Shown: positions 29,706 through 39,128, counted from the first letter of the stretch. The stretch is DNA of 64,000 nucleotides from Streptococcus parasanguinis (GCF_018499505.1 NZ_JAHDAC010000001.1:492756-556755), one strand, 5' to 3'. Notes: a model not told the origin generated them from the sequence alone. Made by a program: numbers and translations.

Positions 29706-29706
29706 A

Positions 29707-29748
29707 CCAAAAAGAGAGCAGCTCAGTTTGCTGCTCTTTTTTTGGTTT
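29707..29748 (+). terminator. Terminator after the YehR-like gene
   Basis: AGAGCAGC (29715-29722) pairs with GCTGCTCT (29730-29737), extended by outer A/T pairs, then TTTTTTT. Confidence 0.9.
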
Positions 29749-29805
29749 GGCATGAATTCGGGGCCATATTTTGGTAGAATAGGATTTAAGGAAAAGAGTA
29801 TTTAA

Positions 29806-30018
29806 ATGAGTGATATCTTTTTAGAGAGTGCAAATCATGATTTGCATTTGTATGAATAAAATCTTTAGTTGAGTGATTACAGGAAAGACGTCCACTGACG
29901 AGTAGGAAGTATTGAGAAGATCAATCCAGTTTACTTATGCACTGATCAAACGATTCATCCCTTTTGAAATTAAAGATGTAATAGAAGGGGTTGGAAGAAA
30001 TACAATTAAATATAAAAA
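29806..30018 (+). pseudogene. Probable decayed coding remnant, unidentified
   Basis: A TGGTAGAAT -10-like element (about 29773-29781) and AAGGAA precede ATG 29806, which opens MSDIFLESANHDLHLYE and then stops. After stops and a shift, a frame resumes with VITGKTSTDE and, after another stop, VLRRSIQFTYALIKRF and VIEGVGRNTIKYKK, running to the edge of the R1 repeat. The composition looks protein-like but is interrupted at least twice. I cannot name the family. Confidence 0.3.
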
Positions 30019-30195
30019 AGAGGCTGGGACAAAAGTCCTAGCCTCTCAATTGTTTTTGGATTGTCGAGCAAGACGCAGTGGTTGAGTGGACTCTACTACG
30101 CTGATTTCATCAGCTTTTACAGCCCTACTCAACTGTGCGGAGGTGGGACGACGAAATCGAATTCTAACGAATTACCGATTTCTGTCCCACTCTCT
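30019..30195 (+). repeat. R1 repeat, copy C
   Basis: A full copy, nearly identical to copy B. One change in the central stem (GTGGAC for GTGGGC) sits in a paired region. It lies between the 3' end of the YehR-like lipoprotein region (+) and the 3' end of the ABC gene (-), so between convergent genes. Confidence 0.85.
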
Positions 30196-30278
30196 TTTTG
30201 AGGTTAAGATGACGTCAATCTATCTGTGCCTGATGATGTATTGATCATGGTAAAACAAATCTTCGTGAGAAAGCAAGT

Positions 30279-31796
30279 CTACTCATTTTTTTGAATGATT
30301 AGTTCTCCAGATCTAATTTCCCAGACCTGGTCAAAGTTCTTCAGTGCTTCATTCTGTCGGTGTAAAGTAATGATGACAGCACACGGTAAGTCTAGTACAT
30401 TTTTCAATTCTGCCTCGAACTGATGAGCATCCAAGGCTGAAAAAGGTTCATCCATAATAACTAATGGACTCTGGCGGTTTTTTTCTCGATTGAGGTACAT
30501 GCGTTGTTGTTGACCACCTGACAGGGATTGAGGAGGTGTTGCTTCGAATTCCGCATCCTTAAACTCTGCGAGGAAAGTATTGAATAGCGTAACATTATTT
30601 TCATAACTAGAGATGAAGCTATGCTCTTGTTGCAAGATCAGGCCAAATCTTCCCCAAAGCTGATTTAGAGGAAGATCATTCAGCAAGATCTCGCCTTGGA
30701 AATCCTCATCCGTACCATTTAAAATATTGAGCAGGCTACTCTTACCTGATCCGTTCTCTCCTATGAGGGCAATCTTATCTCCTTTGTGAATGGTGGCAAA
30801 AGAAATCTTCAATGTTGATTCCCCAAGTTGTTTAGAAAGATTCTTCAATGTGATCGTTTCAAAGGAAGGATGTGGTGACTGAATTGAAGATGGATGCTTA
30901 ACAATAGTTTGAAAGCTTTTAATTACAGGTTTTACCGACTCCAACATTTGCAGATCGTAAAGTATTTCTTGAATTGGTTCTGAGAAGGCTGTAATATAAC
31001 CAAAACTGGCCACCACCTCAGGGATACCAATTTGCTGATGATATAGAGAGTAAGCTAGATAGGAAAAGAGAATAAGGCTAATGAATTCAAAAGAAATACC
31101 CGTCAAGAGAATACCTGTAATTTTAGTCAAACCATACCCAAGATACTTATCCTGCAAGTTTTTGAGAGAACTTCTTTGTTGCTCTATAAAATGAGGTAGA
31201 GTGAGTTTGTTAACTAGGTGATGTCCTCGGAATAGGTCCTCCAAGGTCCGATAATAATCACCTTGCTTTTCAAGATAGGTTTGTCTACGCTTCGCAGTCA
31301 ATTGACCAACGATCTTTGGAATTTGAATACTGATGGCTGTTGAAATCAGTAGGATCAGTGCCACTATAGGATTGATCGTTCTGGTAATAATGATGGTATA
31401 AATCAAAATTCGTAGAATCTGCTTAAAAAAACTCATCAGTGGAGGTAGATAATCTTTTTCCAGTGAATCAAGATCATTAGATTGATAAGAAATGTATTCT
31501 GCGACTGTTTTCTGCTTGAAATCATGGTGGGCAAGTCCTAAAAGAGATTGAAACCAATCGTTCTTTAGATTTGTCGAAAAGAGAATGGCCTGTTTCCAGT
31601 CAAGTCGCATTTGGATGTAGTTGCAAGTCAAGTAACCTATAACTGCGATGCAATAACCTGACAAAGCTATTTGATAGTGGCCACGAATTAATTCTTGTGT
31701 AAAGTATGGAAGAAGAGCCGTACAAATATTGGACAGTCCACTAAAGAGAAAATTAAAGAAAAGATACCAGCGCAGAGGCTTAAGGTATTGAAACAT
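30279..31796 (-). CDS. ABC half-transporter, fused membrane and ATPase domains
   Basis: 505 residues, somewhat short for this type. The N-terminal 290 residues hold about six membrane segments; residues about 315-505 form the ATPase. Walker A is GENGSGKSS, the Q-loop LILQQEHSF, the signature LSGGQQQR, Walker B LVIMDEPFSALD and the H-loop TLHRQ. Only about 40 residues separate the Q-loop from the signature, fewer than usual, so the helical subdomain is small. Such compact half-transporters export peptides or lipids as homo- or heterodimers. No partner, peptide or immunity gene is adjacent. The low GC of the region suggests recent acquisition. The substrate is unknown. Confidence 0.78.
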   Translation of the reverse strand: MFQYLKPLRWYLFFNFLFSGLSNICTALLPYFTQELIRGHYQIALSGYCIAVIGYLTCNYIQMRLDWKQAILFSTNLKNDWFQSLLGLAHHDFKQKTVAEYISYQSNDLDSLEKDYLPPLMSFFKQILRILIYTIIITRTINPIVALILLISTAISIQIPKIVGQLTAKRRQTYLEKQGDYYRTLEDLFRGHHLVNKLTLPHFIEQQRSSLKNLQDKYLGYGLTKITGILLTGISFEFISLILFSYLAYSLYHQQIGIPEVVASFGYITAFSEPIQEILYDLQMLESVKPVIKSFQTIVKHPSSIQSPHPSFETITLKNLSKQLGESTLKISFATIHKGDKIALIGENGSGKSSLLNILNGTDEDFQGEILLNDLPLNQLWGRFGLILQQEHSFISSYENNVTLFNTFLAEFKDAEFEATPPQSLSGGQQQRMYLNREKNRQSPLVIMDEPFSALDAHQFEAELKNVLDLPCAVIITLHRQNEALKNFDQVWEIRSGELIIQKNE

Positions 31797-32020
31797 AGAC
31801 GAAACTCCTTGATAAAGCTATAATATAAAACTGATAATGACATAACAGCCCAGTTACATTAATGAGCAAATAGGGGCATTAGTTAGAAACTTTCATTTTT
31901 GTAAAATATAACTAAATTATAGCATATGATGAAGTCAGTTTATTAATTTAGAAGAAGTTTGTCCATGTATTTCTCAAAAAAATTTGATATTAGGATGATT
32001 CTGTAGGCGTGTTAATTTAA

Positions 32021-32173
32021 ACAAAAGAACTGCTAGCGACAGGAGATGCCATCGTCATCGAACATACGCGAAACGACGCCTACTGGGCTGATGGGGGAGA
32101 TGGTTCTGAGAAGAACAAGCTAGGCCTTCTCTTAATGCAAGTTCGGGAAGAGTTGAAAAACTCAAACACGTAA
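32021..32173 (+). pseudogene. C-terminal remnant of a NADAR-family (YbiA-like) gene
   Basis: Fifty codons read TKELLATGDAIVIEHTRND, then AYWADGGDGSEKNKLG and LLLMQVREELKNSNT, ending in TAA. An in-frame TAA lies immediately before (32018-32020). GDAxIVEHTxxDxYWxDGGDGxGxNxLGxxLMxVREEL is the C-terminal signature of NADAR (YbiA/RibX) N-glycosidases, so this is a remnant of about one third of such a gene. The preceding 220 bases are AT-rich with no gene. Confidence 0.72.
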
Positions 32174-32236
32174 CCTCTCCTCTAGCTATTCCACCTATTT
32201 CATGCTAGAATAAAGAAAAACACATTTGGAGGCATT

Positions 32237-33274
32237 ATGAATCAGACAGTGACTTATTTGCAGGAATTGACAGCCATTCCTTCACCGACCGGTTTTACAC
32301 GTGAGATCGCAGACTATTTGGTCAAAACTATTGAAAGCTTTGGGTACGAAGTAACTCGGACAGCTAAGGGAGGCGTGAATGTGACTGTCCCTGGTGTGAT
32401 CACAGACAAGCAACGCTATATCACAGCCCATGTGGATACCTTGGGAGCTATTGTCCGCGCGGTGAAAGCAGATGGCCGCCTCAAGCTAGACCGCATCGGT
32501 GGTTTCCCTTGGAATATGATTGAAGGGGAAAATTGTACGGTCCATGTAGCTAATACCGGAAAGACCCATTCTGGGACGATTTTGGTCCATCAGACTTCTT
32601 GCCATGTCTACAAGGATGCAGGGACTGTCGAGCGGACCCAGGACAATATGGAAGTCCGTCTGGATGAAAAAGTAACCAATGAGAATGAAACCCGTGCCCT
32701 AGGCATTGAAGTAGGTGATTTTGTCAGCTTTGATCCACGGACCATTGTGACAGATACTGGCTTTATTAAATCTCGTCACCTAGATGACAAGGTGAGTGCG
32801 GCGATTCTCTTGAATCTTCTGCGTGTGTACAAGGAAGAGCAGGTCCAATTGCCAGTAACGACCACCTTTGCCTTTTCAGTCTTTGAAGAAGTGGGGCATG
32901 GGGCTAATTCTAGTATTCCAGCTGAAGTGGTCGAATACTTGGCAGTGGACATGGGAGCTATGGGAGATGACCAAGCGACGGATGAATACACGGTATCCAT
33001 CTGTGTCAAAGACGCTTCTGGACCGTATCACTACGAATTCCGTCAGCATTTGGTAGCCTTGGCAAAAGCCCAAGAAATCCCTTATAAGTTGGATATCTAT
33101 CCTTTCTATGGATCAGATGCCTCTGCAGCCATGAGCGCAGGAGCAGAAGTCAAACATGCTCTTCTCGGAGCAGGGATCGAATCTAGCCACTCATATGAGC
33201 GGACCCACTTGGATTCTGTAGTCGCAACAGAGTGCATGGTCGATGCCTACCTCAAGAGCGACTTAGTAGAGTAA
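32237..33274 (+). CDS. pepA: Glutamyl aminopeptidase, M42 family
   Basis: 345 residues, standard for M42 (PepA/FrvX). Metal ligands and catalytic residues are in order: TAHVDTLGA (His, Asp), HLDDKVSAAI (bridging Asp), FEEVGHGAN (catalytic Glu pair), VDMGAMGDD (Asp) and SSHSYERTH (His). These cytoplasmic enzymes form dodecamers and trim N-terminal acidic residues from peptides. TGGAGG precedes the ATG. It lies just upstream of an oligopeptide-binding lipoprotein gene, which fits peptide use. Confidence 0.92.
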   Translation: MNQTVTYLQELTAIPSPTGFTREIADYLVKTIESFGYEVTRTAKGGVNVTVPGVITDKQRYITAHVDTLGAIVRAVKADGRLKLDRIGGFPWNMIEGENCTVHVANTGKTHSGTILVHQTSCHVYKDAGTVERTQDNMEVRLDEKVTNENETRALGIEVGDFVSFDPRTIVTDTGFIKSRHLDDKVSAAILLNLLRVYKEEQVQLPVTTTFAFSVFEEVGHGANSSIPAEVVEYLAVDMGAMGDDQATDEYTVSICVKDASGPYHYEFRQHLVALAKAQEIPYKLDIYPFYGSDASAAMSAGAEVKHALLGAGIESSHSYERTHLDSVVATECMVDAYLKSDLVE

Positions 33275-33279
33275 AAAAT

Positions 33280-33307
33280 GGAACTACTCTTCGGAGTAGT
33301 TTTTTTA
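33280..33307 (+). terminator. Terminator after pepA
   Basis: AACTACTC (33282-33289), loop TTCG, GAGTAGTT (33294-33301), then T-run. Confidence 0.92.
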
Positions 33308-33353
33308 TATAACTAAAATTTTCTGAAAATTCCTTTTCTTCTGAAAATCTTTG

Positions 33354-33362
33354 TGGTATAAT
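33354..33362 (+). promoter_or_regulatory. Extended -10 promoter of the peptide-binding protein gene
   Basis: TGGTATAAT has TATAAT at 33357-33362. AAGGAG (33387-33392) precedes ATG 33399. Confidence 0.65.
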
Positions 33363-33398
33363 CTTAAAATAAACTTAAAATTTCTTAAGGAGTTTTAC

Positions 33399-35384
33399 AT
33401 GAAAAAAAGAAATGTCATTGCACTTGCGGGAGTTGCCCTCCTTTCAGCAGGTATCCTAGCAGCTTGTTCGGGTGGTTCTAAATCATCTAGCTCAAGCAAC
33501 GGTCAAAAATTCTCATATGTCTATGAGACTGAGCCAGAAAACCTAAACTATATCACATCTGGTAAAGCAGCAACCCACGATATCACTGGAAACTTGATTG
33601 ATGGTTTGTTTGAAAATGATAAATATGGGAACTTGATTCCATCTCTTGCAAAAGACTGGACAGTTTCGCAAGATGGCTTGACTTATACTTATAAACTTCG
33701 TGACGATGCTAAATGGTATGATTCAGAAGGCGAAGAGTATGCGGATGTAACAGCTAAAGATTTCGTCACAGGAATCAAATATGCGGCTGATAACAAATCA
33801 GAAATGCTCTACATCATCCAAGATTCTATCAAAGGCTTGAATGACTACGTCAGTGGTAAAAATAAAGATTTCTCAGCTGTAGGAGTAAAAGCAGTTGATG
33901 ATCATACCCTTCAAATCACTTTGAACCAACCAGAATCTTACTGGAACTCTAAATTGACTCTTGGGATCACTTTCCCTGTCAACGAAAAATTCGTGAAATC
34001 AAAAGGGGATAAATTCGCTCAAGCAAGTGACACCAGCTCCCTTCTTTACAATGGTCCTTACATCTTGAAGAGCTTTACTTCAAAATCTTCTATCGAAATG
34101 ACCAAGAATGAAAACTACTGGGATAAAGACAAGGTCTACATCTCAGATGTGAAATTGGAATTCTACGATGGACAAGACCAAAGTAAATTGGCTAAATCAT
34201 TCGGAGAAAATGCTCTTAGCTTGGCAAAACTCTTCCCAACTGGATCTGGTTACTCAGAGCAAGCCAAAGAATTCAAAGACGAAATCACCTACACTCCTCA
34301 AGATGCCGCTTCTTATGTTATTGGTACCAACATCGACCGTCAATCTTACAAACACACAGCTAAGAAGACCGATGAAGAAAAACAATCTACTAAGAAAGCT
34401 CTCTTGAACAAGGACTTCCGTCAAGCGATCAGCTTTGCCTTCAACCGTGAAGCGTATGCTGCTCAATTGAACGGAAAAGACGGAGCAAGCAAGATCATCC
34501 GTAACCTCTACATTCCACCAACATTTGTCCAAGCTAATGGCAAGACCTTTGGTGAAATGGTGAAAACTCAATTGGATACCTACGGAGATGAGTGGAAATC
34601 TACTAAACTAGACGATGGTCAAAACGGTCTCTTCGATGCTAAGAAAGCGAAGGAAGAGTTTGCAAAAGCGAAGACTGCCTTGGAAGCAGAAGGTGTGAAA
34701 TTCCCAATTCACATCGATATGCCTGTAGACCAAACCACACCATCAAGAGTTCAACGTGTACAATCCTTCAAACAATCAGTTGAAGAAGCACTTGGTAAAG
34801 AAAATATCGTCATCGATATCCAAATGCTTTCGAAAGAAGACCTTCAAAATGTGACCCTCTTTGCGCCAAATGCGGCTGGCGAAGACTGGGATCTCTCTGA
34901 TAATGTTGGATGGAGCCCTGACTACCAAGACCCATCAACTTACATGGATATCTTGAAAGCTTCATCTGGTGAAAATACTAAGACTTTCCTTGGATTTGAC
35001 CCAAGTGAAAACAATGAAGCAGCTAAAAAAGTTGGTCTGTACGACTTTGAAAAGATGATCAAAGATGCTGGTGCAGAAACACAAGACGTCAACAAACGCT
35101 ATGAAAAATATGCGGCTGCGCAAGCTTGGTTGACTGATAGCGCCCTTGTTATGCCAACTTCTTCATCAACTGGACGTCCATTCTTGACACGTATCGAACC
35201 ATTCTCAGCTCCGTTTGCATGGACTGGTGGTAAAGGAAAAGACCACGTGATCTACAAAGGAATGAAACTCCAAGATAAAGCTGTGACAACTGCTGACTAC
35301 AACAAAGCCCTTGAAAAATGGCAAAAAGAACAAGCAGAGTCAAACAAAAAAGCACAAGAAGATCTTAAGAAACACGTTAAATAA
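33399..35384 (+). CDS. Oligopeptide ABC transporter substrate-binding lipoprotein (OppA/AliB type)
   Basis: 661 residues from ATG 33399; the upstream TTG/ATG frame from 33351 overlaps the -10 element. The signal peptide ends in LAAC (Cys23). It is an SBP_bac_5 protein: VYETEPENLNYITSG near the mature start, LAKDWTVSQDGLTYTYKLR, and WSPDYQDPSTYMD near the C-terminus. It binds peptides outside the cell for an Opp/Ami-type permease. No permease or ATPase genes are adjacent, so it probably docks to a transporter coded elsewhere, as AliA/AliB do with Ami. It has its own promoter and terminator. Confidence 0.92.
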   Translation: MKKRNVIALAGVALLSAGILAACSGGSKSSSSSNGQKFSYVYETEPENLNYITSGKAATHDITGNLIDGLFENDKYGNLIPSLAKDWTVSQDGLTYTYKLRDDAKWYDSEGEEYADVTAKDFVTGIKYAADNKSEMLYIIQDSIKGLNDYVSGKNKDFSAVGVKAVDDHTLQITLNQPESYWNSKLTLGITFPVNEKFVKSKGDKFAQASDTSSLLYNGPYILKSFTSKSSIEMTKNENYWDKDKVYISDVKLEFYDGQDQSKLAKSFGENALSLAKLFPTGSGYSEQAKEFKDEITYTPQDAASYVIGTNIDRQSYKHTAKKTDEEKQSTKKALLNKDFRQAISFAFNREAYAAQLNGKDGASKIIRNLYIPPTFVQANGKTFGEMVKTQLDTYGDEWKSTKLDDGQNGLFDAKKAKEEFAKAKTALEAEGVKFPIHIDMPVDQTTPSRVQRVQSFKQSVEEALGKENIVIDIQMLSKEDLQNVTLFAPNAAGEDWDLSDNVGWSPDYQDPSTYMDILKASSGENTKTFLGFDPSENNEAAKKVGLYDFEKMIKDAGAETQDVNKRYEKYAAAQAWLTDSALVMPTSSSTGRPFLTRIEPFSAPFAWTGGKGKDHVIYKGMKLQDKAVTTADYNKALEKWQKEQAESNKKAQEDLKKHVK

Positions 35385-35392
35385 GAATCGAT

Positions 35393-35421
35393 AACCGAGG
35401 CTGATGCCTCGGTTTTTTGTG
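35393..35421 (+). terminator. Terminator
   Basis: AACCGAGGC (35393-35401), loop TGAT, GCCTCGGTT (35406-35414), then TTTT. Confidence 0.92.
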
Positions 35422-35440
35422 GGATCATTTGAGTATCTAA

Positions 35441-35469
35441 TTGATCTAAAAACGCTTACATAGTATAAT
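35441..35469 (+). promoter_or_regulatory. Promoter of the surface X-prolyl peptidase gene
   Basis: TTGATC (35441-35446), 17 bases, TATAAT (35464-35469). Confidence 0.65.
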
Positions 35470-35503
35470 AGGAGTGTTGATTACAAAAAGTGAGGAGATT
35501 GAC

Positions 35504-38500
35504 ATGAAAAAGAAAACAATGATTTCCATTGTCGCATCGAGCTTACTGATCGCGCCGATGGTCTTGCATCAAGTAGCAGCAGCAGATGAGCAAACGGAAG
35601 AGTTAGCCCCATCGACAGAAGTGGTCCATGCTCCATCTACTGAAGCAAGACCGACAACAAGTGACACAAGTACCGCCACTAGTGAAGAAGCTGCAAGTTC
35701 AAATGAGGGATCGCTGGATCGAACGGCAGGTGCCGATCAAGCAGCCCCTGCTACAGAAGAACACACAAGACAAAGTGAGCCTACGGTTCCAGTAGCAAGT
35801 CCAGCAGCAACAAACAGGGAAGCTGCACCTCAATCTGCTCATCCTTCAGAAGCTCCGGTAACAGCCCAGGATTTGGCCAAGGTCACAGGTAGCACCCTTG
35901 CAGAAGATCAGGCCTCTAAAGAGTTGACGGTCCAAGATGCTGTTAATGGCTTGCTTCAATGGGCAGCAACAGATCCTAGTCAATTGGGCCAAAGCCAAGC
36001 AGATCGCGAACGCTTTGCCAAGATTTTAGGCTTGATTGAAAAGTCAGAAGATCTAAGCCGTAAGGTCAGTCAGCCAGAATTGGCTAAGATGTACGAAACA
36101 GCTAAGAAACTCTACGATGCCTATCGTGCTGAAAAGAAAAGTCCGCTCTTTTTAAATGGTCGTGCCCAGCCTATTTTCCCTTATACAACGGGAGAAAAAG
36201 CAGACCAAGACTACAAATATGAAGACAGCCAAATTGTACGCTTCCCTGTCTATGTCGAAACGGACTATGACACCGATGCAGATGGCAAGCCTGACTTAGT
36301 CAAAGCCATTGTTCAATTACCAAAAGCAGTAGCGCAAGGTGATTTTAAGGCAGCCACCATTCTGGAAGCGCGCCCTTACGTAGCGGGGACACTTGATGAA
36401 AACTACGTGACCCTTGAAAGTCTGGGCCTTCCAACGGACGGTAGTTACGACATGAAGAAACTGCACAGCCAACCTGCAAAGAGACAGCCAGTAAGCAGTG
36501 AAACAACAGTAGAAGCAGCCAAAAAAGCCAAGGCTTCGGATTGGTATTACTACAGTCCCTACGAGTATATCTATGACTACGAAGATCTGAACTGGTACGA
36601 CTATTTCTTAGTTAGAGGCTATGCCTTTATCTCGAGTGCCGGACTTGGTACCAAGGGATCAGAAGGCTTTAACACGACGGGGTCTGATCTCGAAATCAAT
36701 GCCTTTAAGAATATTATCGAATGGGTCAATGGCAAACGCAAGGCCTACACCGATAAGACTAGCAATGTCGAAATCAAGGCAGACTGGGCAACTGGCAATG
36801 TCGCTATGACCGGTCTCTCCTGGGCTGGAACCACGACCTTTGGTGTGGCAGCGACAGGCGTAGAAGGATTGAAGACCATCGTTCCAGCAGCAGGGATTGC
36901 CTCTTGGTATGATTATTTCAATAGCCAAGGTACCCAGTTTGGCAATGCACCTTATAGTGACCTTTCATGGCTCTCCCTCTACGTTAGCACACGGATGTTG
37001 GACCAAGACGACTGGGCAGGGATTTGGCAAAACTATTCCAACTACATCAATCAATTGAACAAGGATCAGTACGCCCATGATCGCAACTACAGTGATGTCT
37101 GGAAGGAGCGGGATTATACCCTTCATCCAGAAAATCTCAAGACCAGCGCCCTGATCGTCCATGGCTTAAATGATGACAATGTCAAGACCAAACACTTTGA
37201 ACTCATGTACGATGCCCTCAAGAAAGCAGGACAAGATGTCAAGCTCTATCTCCACCAAGGAGATCACGTCTACCCAGCGGCTATGTCACGGGGATACGGC
37301 ATCACTGCCAATGGTCAGGACTTTTATGACCTGCTCAATACCTGGCTGACCCATTACCTCTATGGAGTGGACAATCACGTCGAAAGCTTGCCAGCGGTCC
37401 TAGCTCAAAACAACTATGATCCAAGCAAGTGGACCAGCTATGATAACTGGAAGAGCAGTCAACGTCTCTTCTTGAATGCAAGCTCTAAACGGCTAGAAGA
37501 AACCATTTCTAGTGACTACGCGGCTGCTGGTGTCGAGATTGCTAATCGTAATGAAACAGTCAGCAAAGCCTCCTCTAAGGCCAATCTGACCTTTGTTTCT
37601 GATGTCACTGAGGACACTACGATCAAGGGCCACATCCCTGTTCATTTCAAGGCAGCTCTGGCCAAGGGGCAAGGAAAGAATTTCCAAATCAACGCCCTCT
37701 TGGTAGATGTGGCAGATGAGGACTTTGACGTGGTAGGAAATGGTAGCGTCAAGCAAGATAAAACAGCAGACGGTTTCTGGATGGGAAGCAATTTAAGCAA
37801 CCTATCTGTTGCCGAATACGAAACCATTAAGACCAAGTACAAGGTGATAGCGAAAGGCTGGATCAACCTTGCCAACCCTGAGTCTGGCTACGATTCAGCA
37901 AGCTCTCGCGCAAGCATCGAGCCAAAAGTGGGTGAATACCATGATTACACCGTTTATCTCCAACCAAATCTCTATACGGTTAAGAAGGGTCACAAGTTAG
38001 CGCTTGTTTTCAACACCTATGACCCGTCTGATTTAACGGTTGAGCATCCATATGAAGTGACCTTCAAGACAGATTCTATCCAGGCGGCGATTCCAATTGT
38101 CGAAAAGACCCGTGCCCAAAAGGCAGCCTATGTACCAAGTGCAACAGATACTGACTATGCGAATTTACCAGAAGTTGAAGGTGCTGCTCTAGTCGCTCCA
38201 GAAGTGCATTACAAGGAAGAATATACGCTTCCAAGCCCAGAATACTTTGTCCAACCAAGCCAAACTCTTCCTGAAAAAGAAGAGCAGATACAAACAGGAT
38301 CAACAAGACAAGAGCAATCTCATCTTACACTAGCTGTATCCTATGGCCCTCAATTCATTTCACAAGGATTGGCAGAAGTTCCTCAAGCGGCAACTCCTGC
38401 AGTAGGAGGAGAGCAAGCAGACCATACGCTTCCACAAACAGGGAACAAAGACCATGCTCTGGGTCTCCTAGGTGTGATTACCTTGACAGCTTCTAGTCTC

Positions 38501-38533
38501 ATCTTTTGGCGCAAAAAGAGAGAAGATGTCTAA
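35504..38533 (+). CDS. Cell-wall-anchored Xaa-Pro dipeptidyl-peptidase (S15)
   Basis: 1009 residues from ATG 35504 with GAGGAG upstream. An N-terminal signal peptide (about 1-28, ending VAAADE) is followed by a Ser/Thr/Ala/Glu-rich region (to about 115). The S15 alpha/beta-hydrolase core has nucleophile Ser in GLSWAG (about 438), Asp in HGLNDDN (about 556) and His in GDHVYP (about 588). A C-terminal beta domain follows. The sortase signal is LPQTG, then a hydrophobic segment and KKRED. It removes X-Pro dipeptides from peptides at the cell surface, unlike cytoplasmic PepX; S. gordonii has a comparable surface enzyme. It should feed the binding protein coded just upstream. Confidence 0.9.
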   Translation: MKKKTMISIVASSLLIAPMVLHQVAAADEQTEELAPSTEVVHAPSTEARPTTSDTSTATSEEAASSNEGSLDRTAGADQAAPATEEHTRQSEPTVPVASPAATNREAAPQSAHPSEAPVTAQDLAKVTGSTLAEDQASKELTVQDAVNGLLQWAATDPSQLGQSQADRERFAKILGLIEKSEDLSRKVSQPELAKMYETAKKLYDAYRAEKKSPLFLNGRAQPIFPYTTGEKADQDYKYEDSQIVRFPVYVETDYDTDADGKPDLVKAIVQLPKAVAQGDFKAATILEARPYVAGTLDENYVTLESLGLPTDGSYDMKKLHSQPAKRQPVSSETTVEAAKKAKASDWYYYSPYEYIYDYEDLNWYDYFLVRGYAFISSAGLGTKGSEGFNTTGSDLEINAFKNIIEWVNGKRKAYTDKTSNVEIKADWATGNVAMTGLSWAGTTTFGVAATGVEGLKTIVPAAGIASWYDYFNSQGTQFGNAPYSDLSWLSLYVSTRMLDQDDWAGIWQNYSNYINQLNKDQYAHDRNYSDVWKERDYTLHPENLKTSALIVHGLNDDNVKTKHFELMYDALKKAGQDVKLYLHQGDHVYPAAMSRGYGITANGQDFYDLLNTWLTHYLYGVDNHVESLPAVLAQNNYDPSKWTSYDNWKSSQRLFLNASSKRLEETISSDYAAAGVEIANRNETVSKASSKANLTFVSDVTEDTTIKGHIPVHFKAALAKGQGKNFQINALLVDVADEDFDVVGNGSVKQDKTADGFWMGSNLSNLSVAEYETIKTKYKVIAKGWINLANPESGYDSASSRASIEPKVGEYHDYTVYLQPNLYTVKKGHKLALVFNTYDPSDLTVEHPYEVTFKTDSIQAAIPIVEKTRAQKAAYVPSATDTDYANLPEVEGAALVAPEVHYKEEYTLPSPEYFVQPSQTLPEKEEQIQTGSTRQEQSHLTLAVSYGPQFISQGLAEVPQAATPAVGGEQADHTLPQTGNKDHALGLLGVITLTASSLIFWRKKREDV

Positions 38534-38630
38534 GGAGTCCCCGTAGCAAATATTTCTAAAATGGCATCATTTAGTGTAAAATAAAAGTAGAAATGCAGAA
38601 TCAGTAGTCACTACTGAAAAAGGAGGAAAT

Positions 38631-38945
38631 ATGGCACACGTAATCACAGATGCAACTTTTGAACAAGAAACCAGCCAAGGCCTTGTCTTGATTGACTTTT
38701 GGGCAACTTGGTGTGGCCCATGCCGCATGCAAGCTCCAATCTTGGATCAGTTGGCAGAAGAAGTACATGAAGATGATTTGAAAATCTGTAAGATAGATGT
38801 CGATGAAAATCCAAATACAGCGCGTCAATTCGGTATCATGTCGATCCCAACTCTTCTCTTTAAAAAAGATGGACAAGTTGTCAAACAAGTGGCTGGAGTT
38901 CATACGAAAGCCCAATTAAAAGAAATCATTGCAGAATTGAGCTAA
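38631..38945 (+). CDS. trxA: Thioredoxin
   Basis: 104 residues, the size of a single thioredoxin domain. The active site is FWATWCGPCRMQ and the cis-proline loop is MSIPTLL. It is a cytoplasmic disulfide reductase supplying electrons to ribonucleotide reductase and methionine sulfoxide reductases. AAAGGAGG precedes the ATG. An R1-type repeat begins within a few bases of its stop and probably ends its transcript. Confidence 0.96.
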   Translation: MAHVITDATFEQETSQGLVLIDFWATWCGPCRMQAPILDQLAEEVHEDDLKICKIDVDENPNTARQFGIMSIPTLLFKKDGQVVKQVAGVHTKAQLKEIIAELS

Positions 38946-39128
38946 AAAGAAGGGAGTGGGAAAGAACTCCGACTAGTTAAAAAGAGTTCGTTTTCCCACC
39001 CCCGCAAAGTTGATTAGGTTATCTTCGGAGCTTAATAAGCGAACGAAGATACCAATCAACCACTGCGTCATACAGTTATTTCTATCAAACATCGAAGGCT
39101 GGATAATTTTTTCCAGCTTTTTTTTGAT
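38946..39128 (-). repeat. R1 repeat, diverged copy G (reverse orientation)
   Basis: On the plus strand, GTGGGAAA pairs with TTTCCCAC (hairpin 3, with GAACTC/GAGTTC inside). The central hairpin pairs CTTCGTTCGC-side sequence with GCGAACGAAG around GCTTAATAAGC, flanked by GTTGATTAGG and CCAATCAAC. Hairpin 1 is GCTGGA/TCCAGC followed by eight T (39104-39128). Order and landmarks match copies B-E, but nearly every stem has a different sequence with pairing kept. It lies between trxA (+) and the amylase gene (-). Confidence 0.7.
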
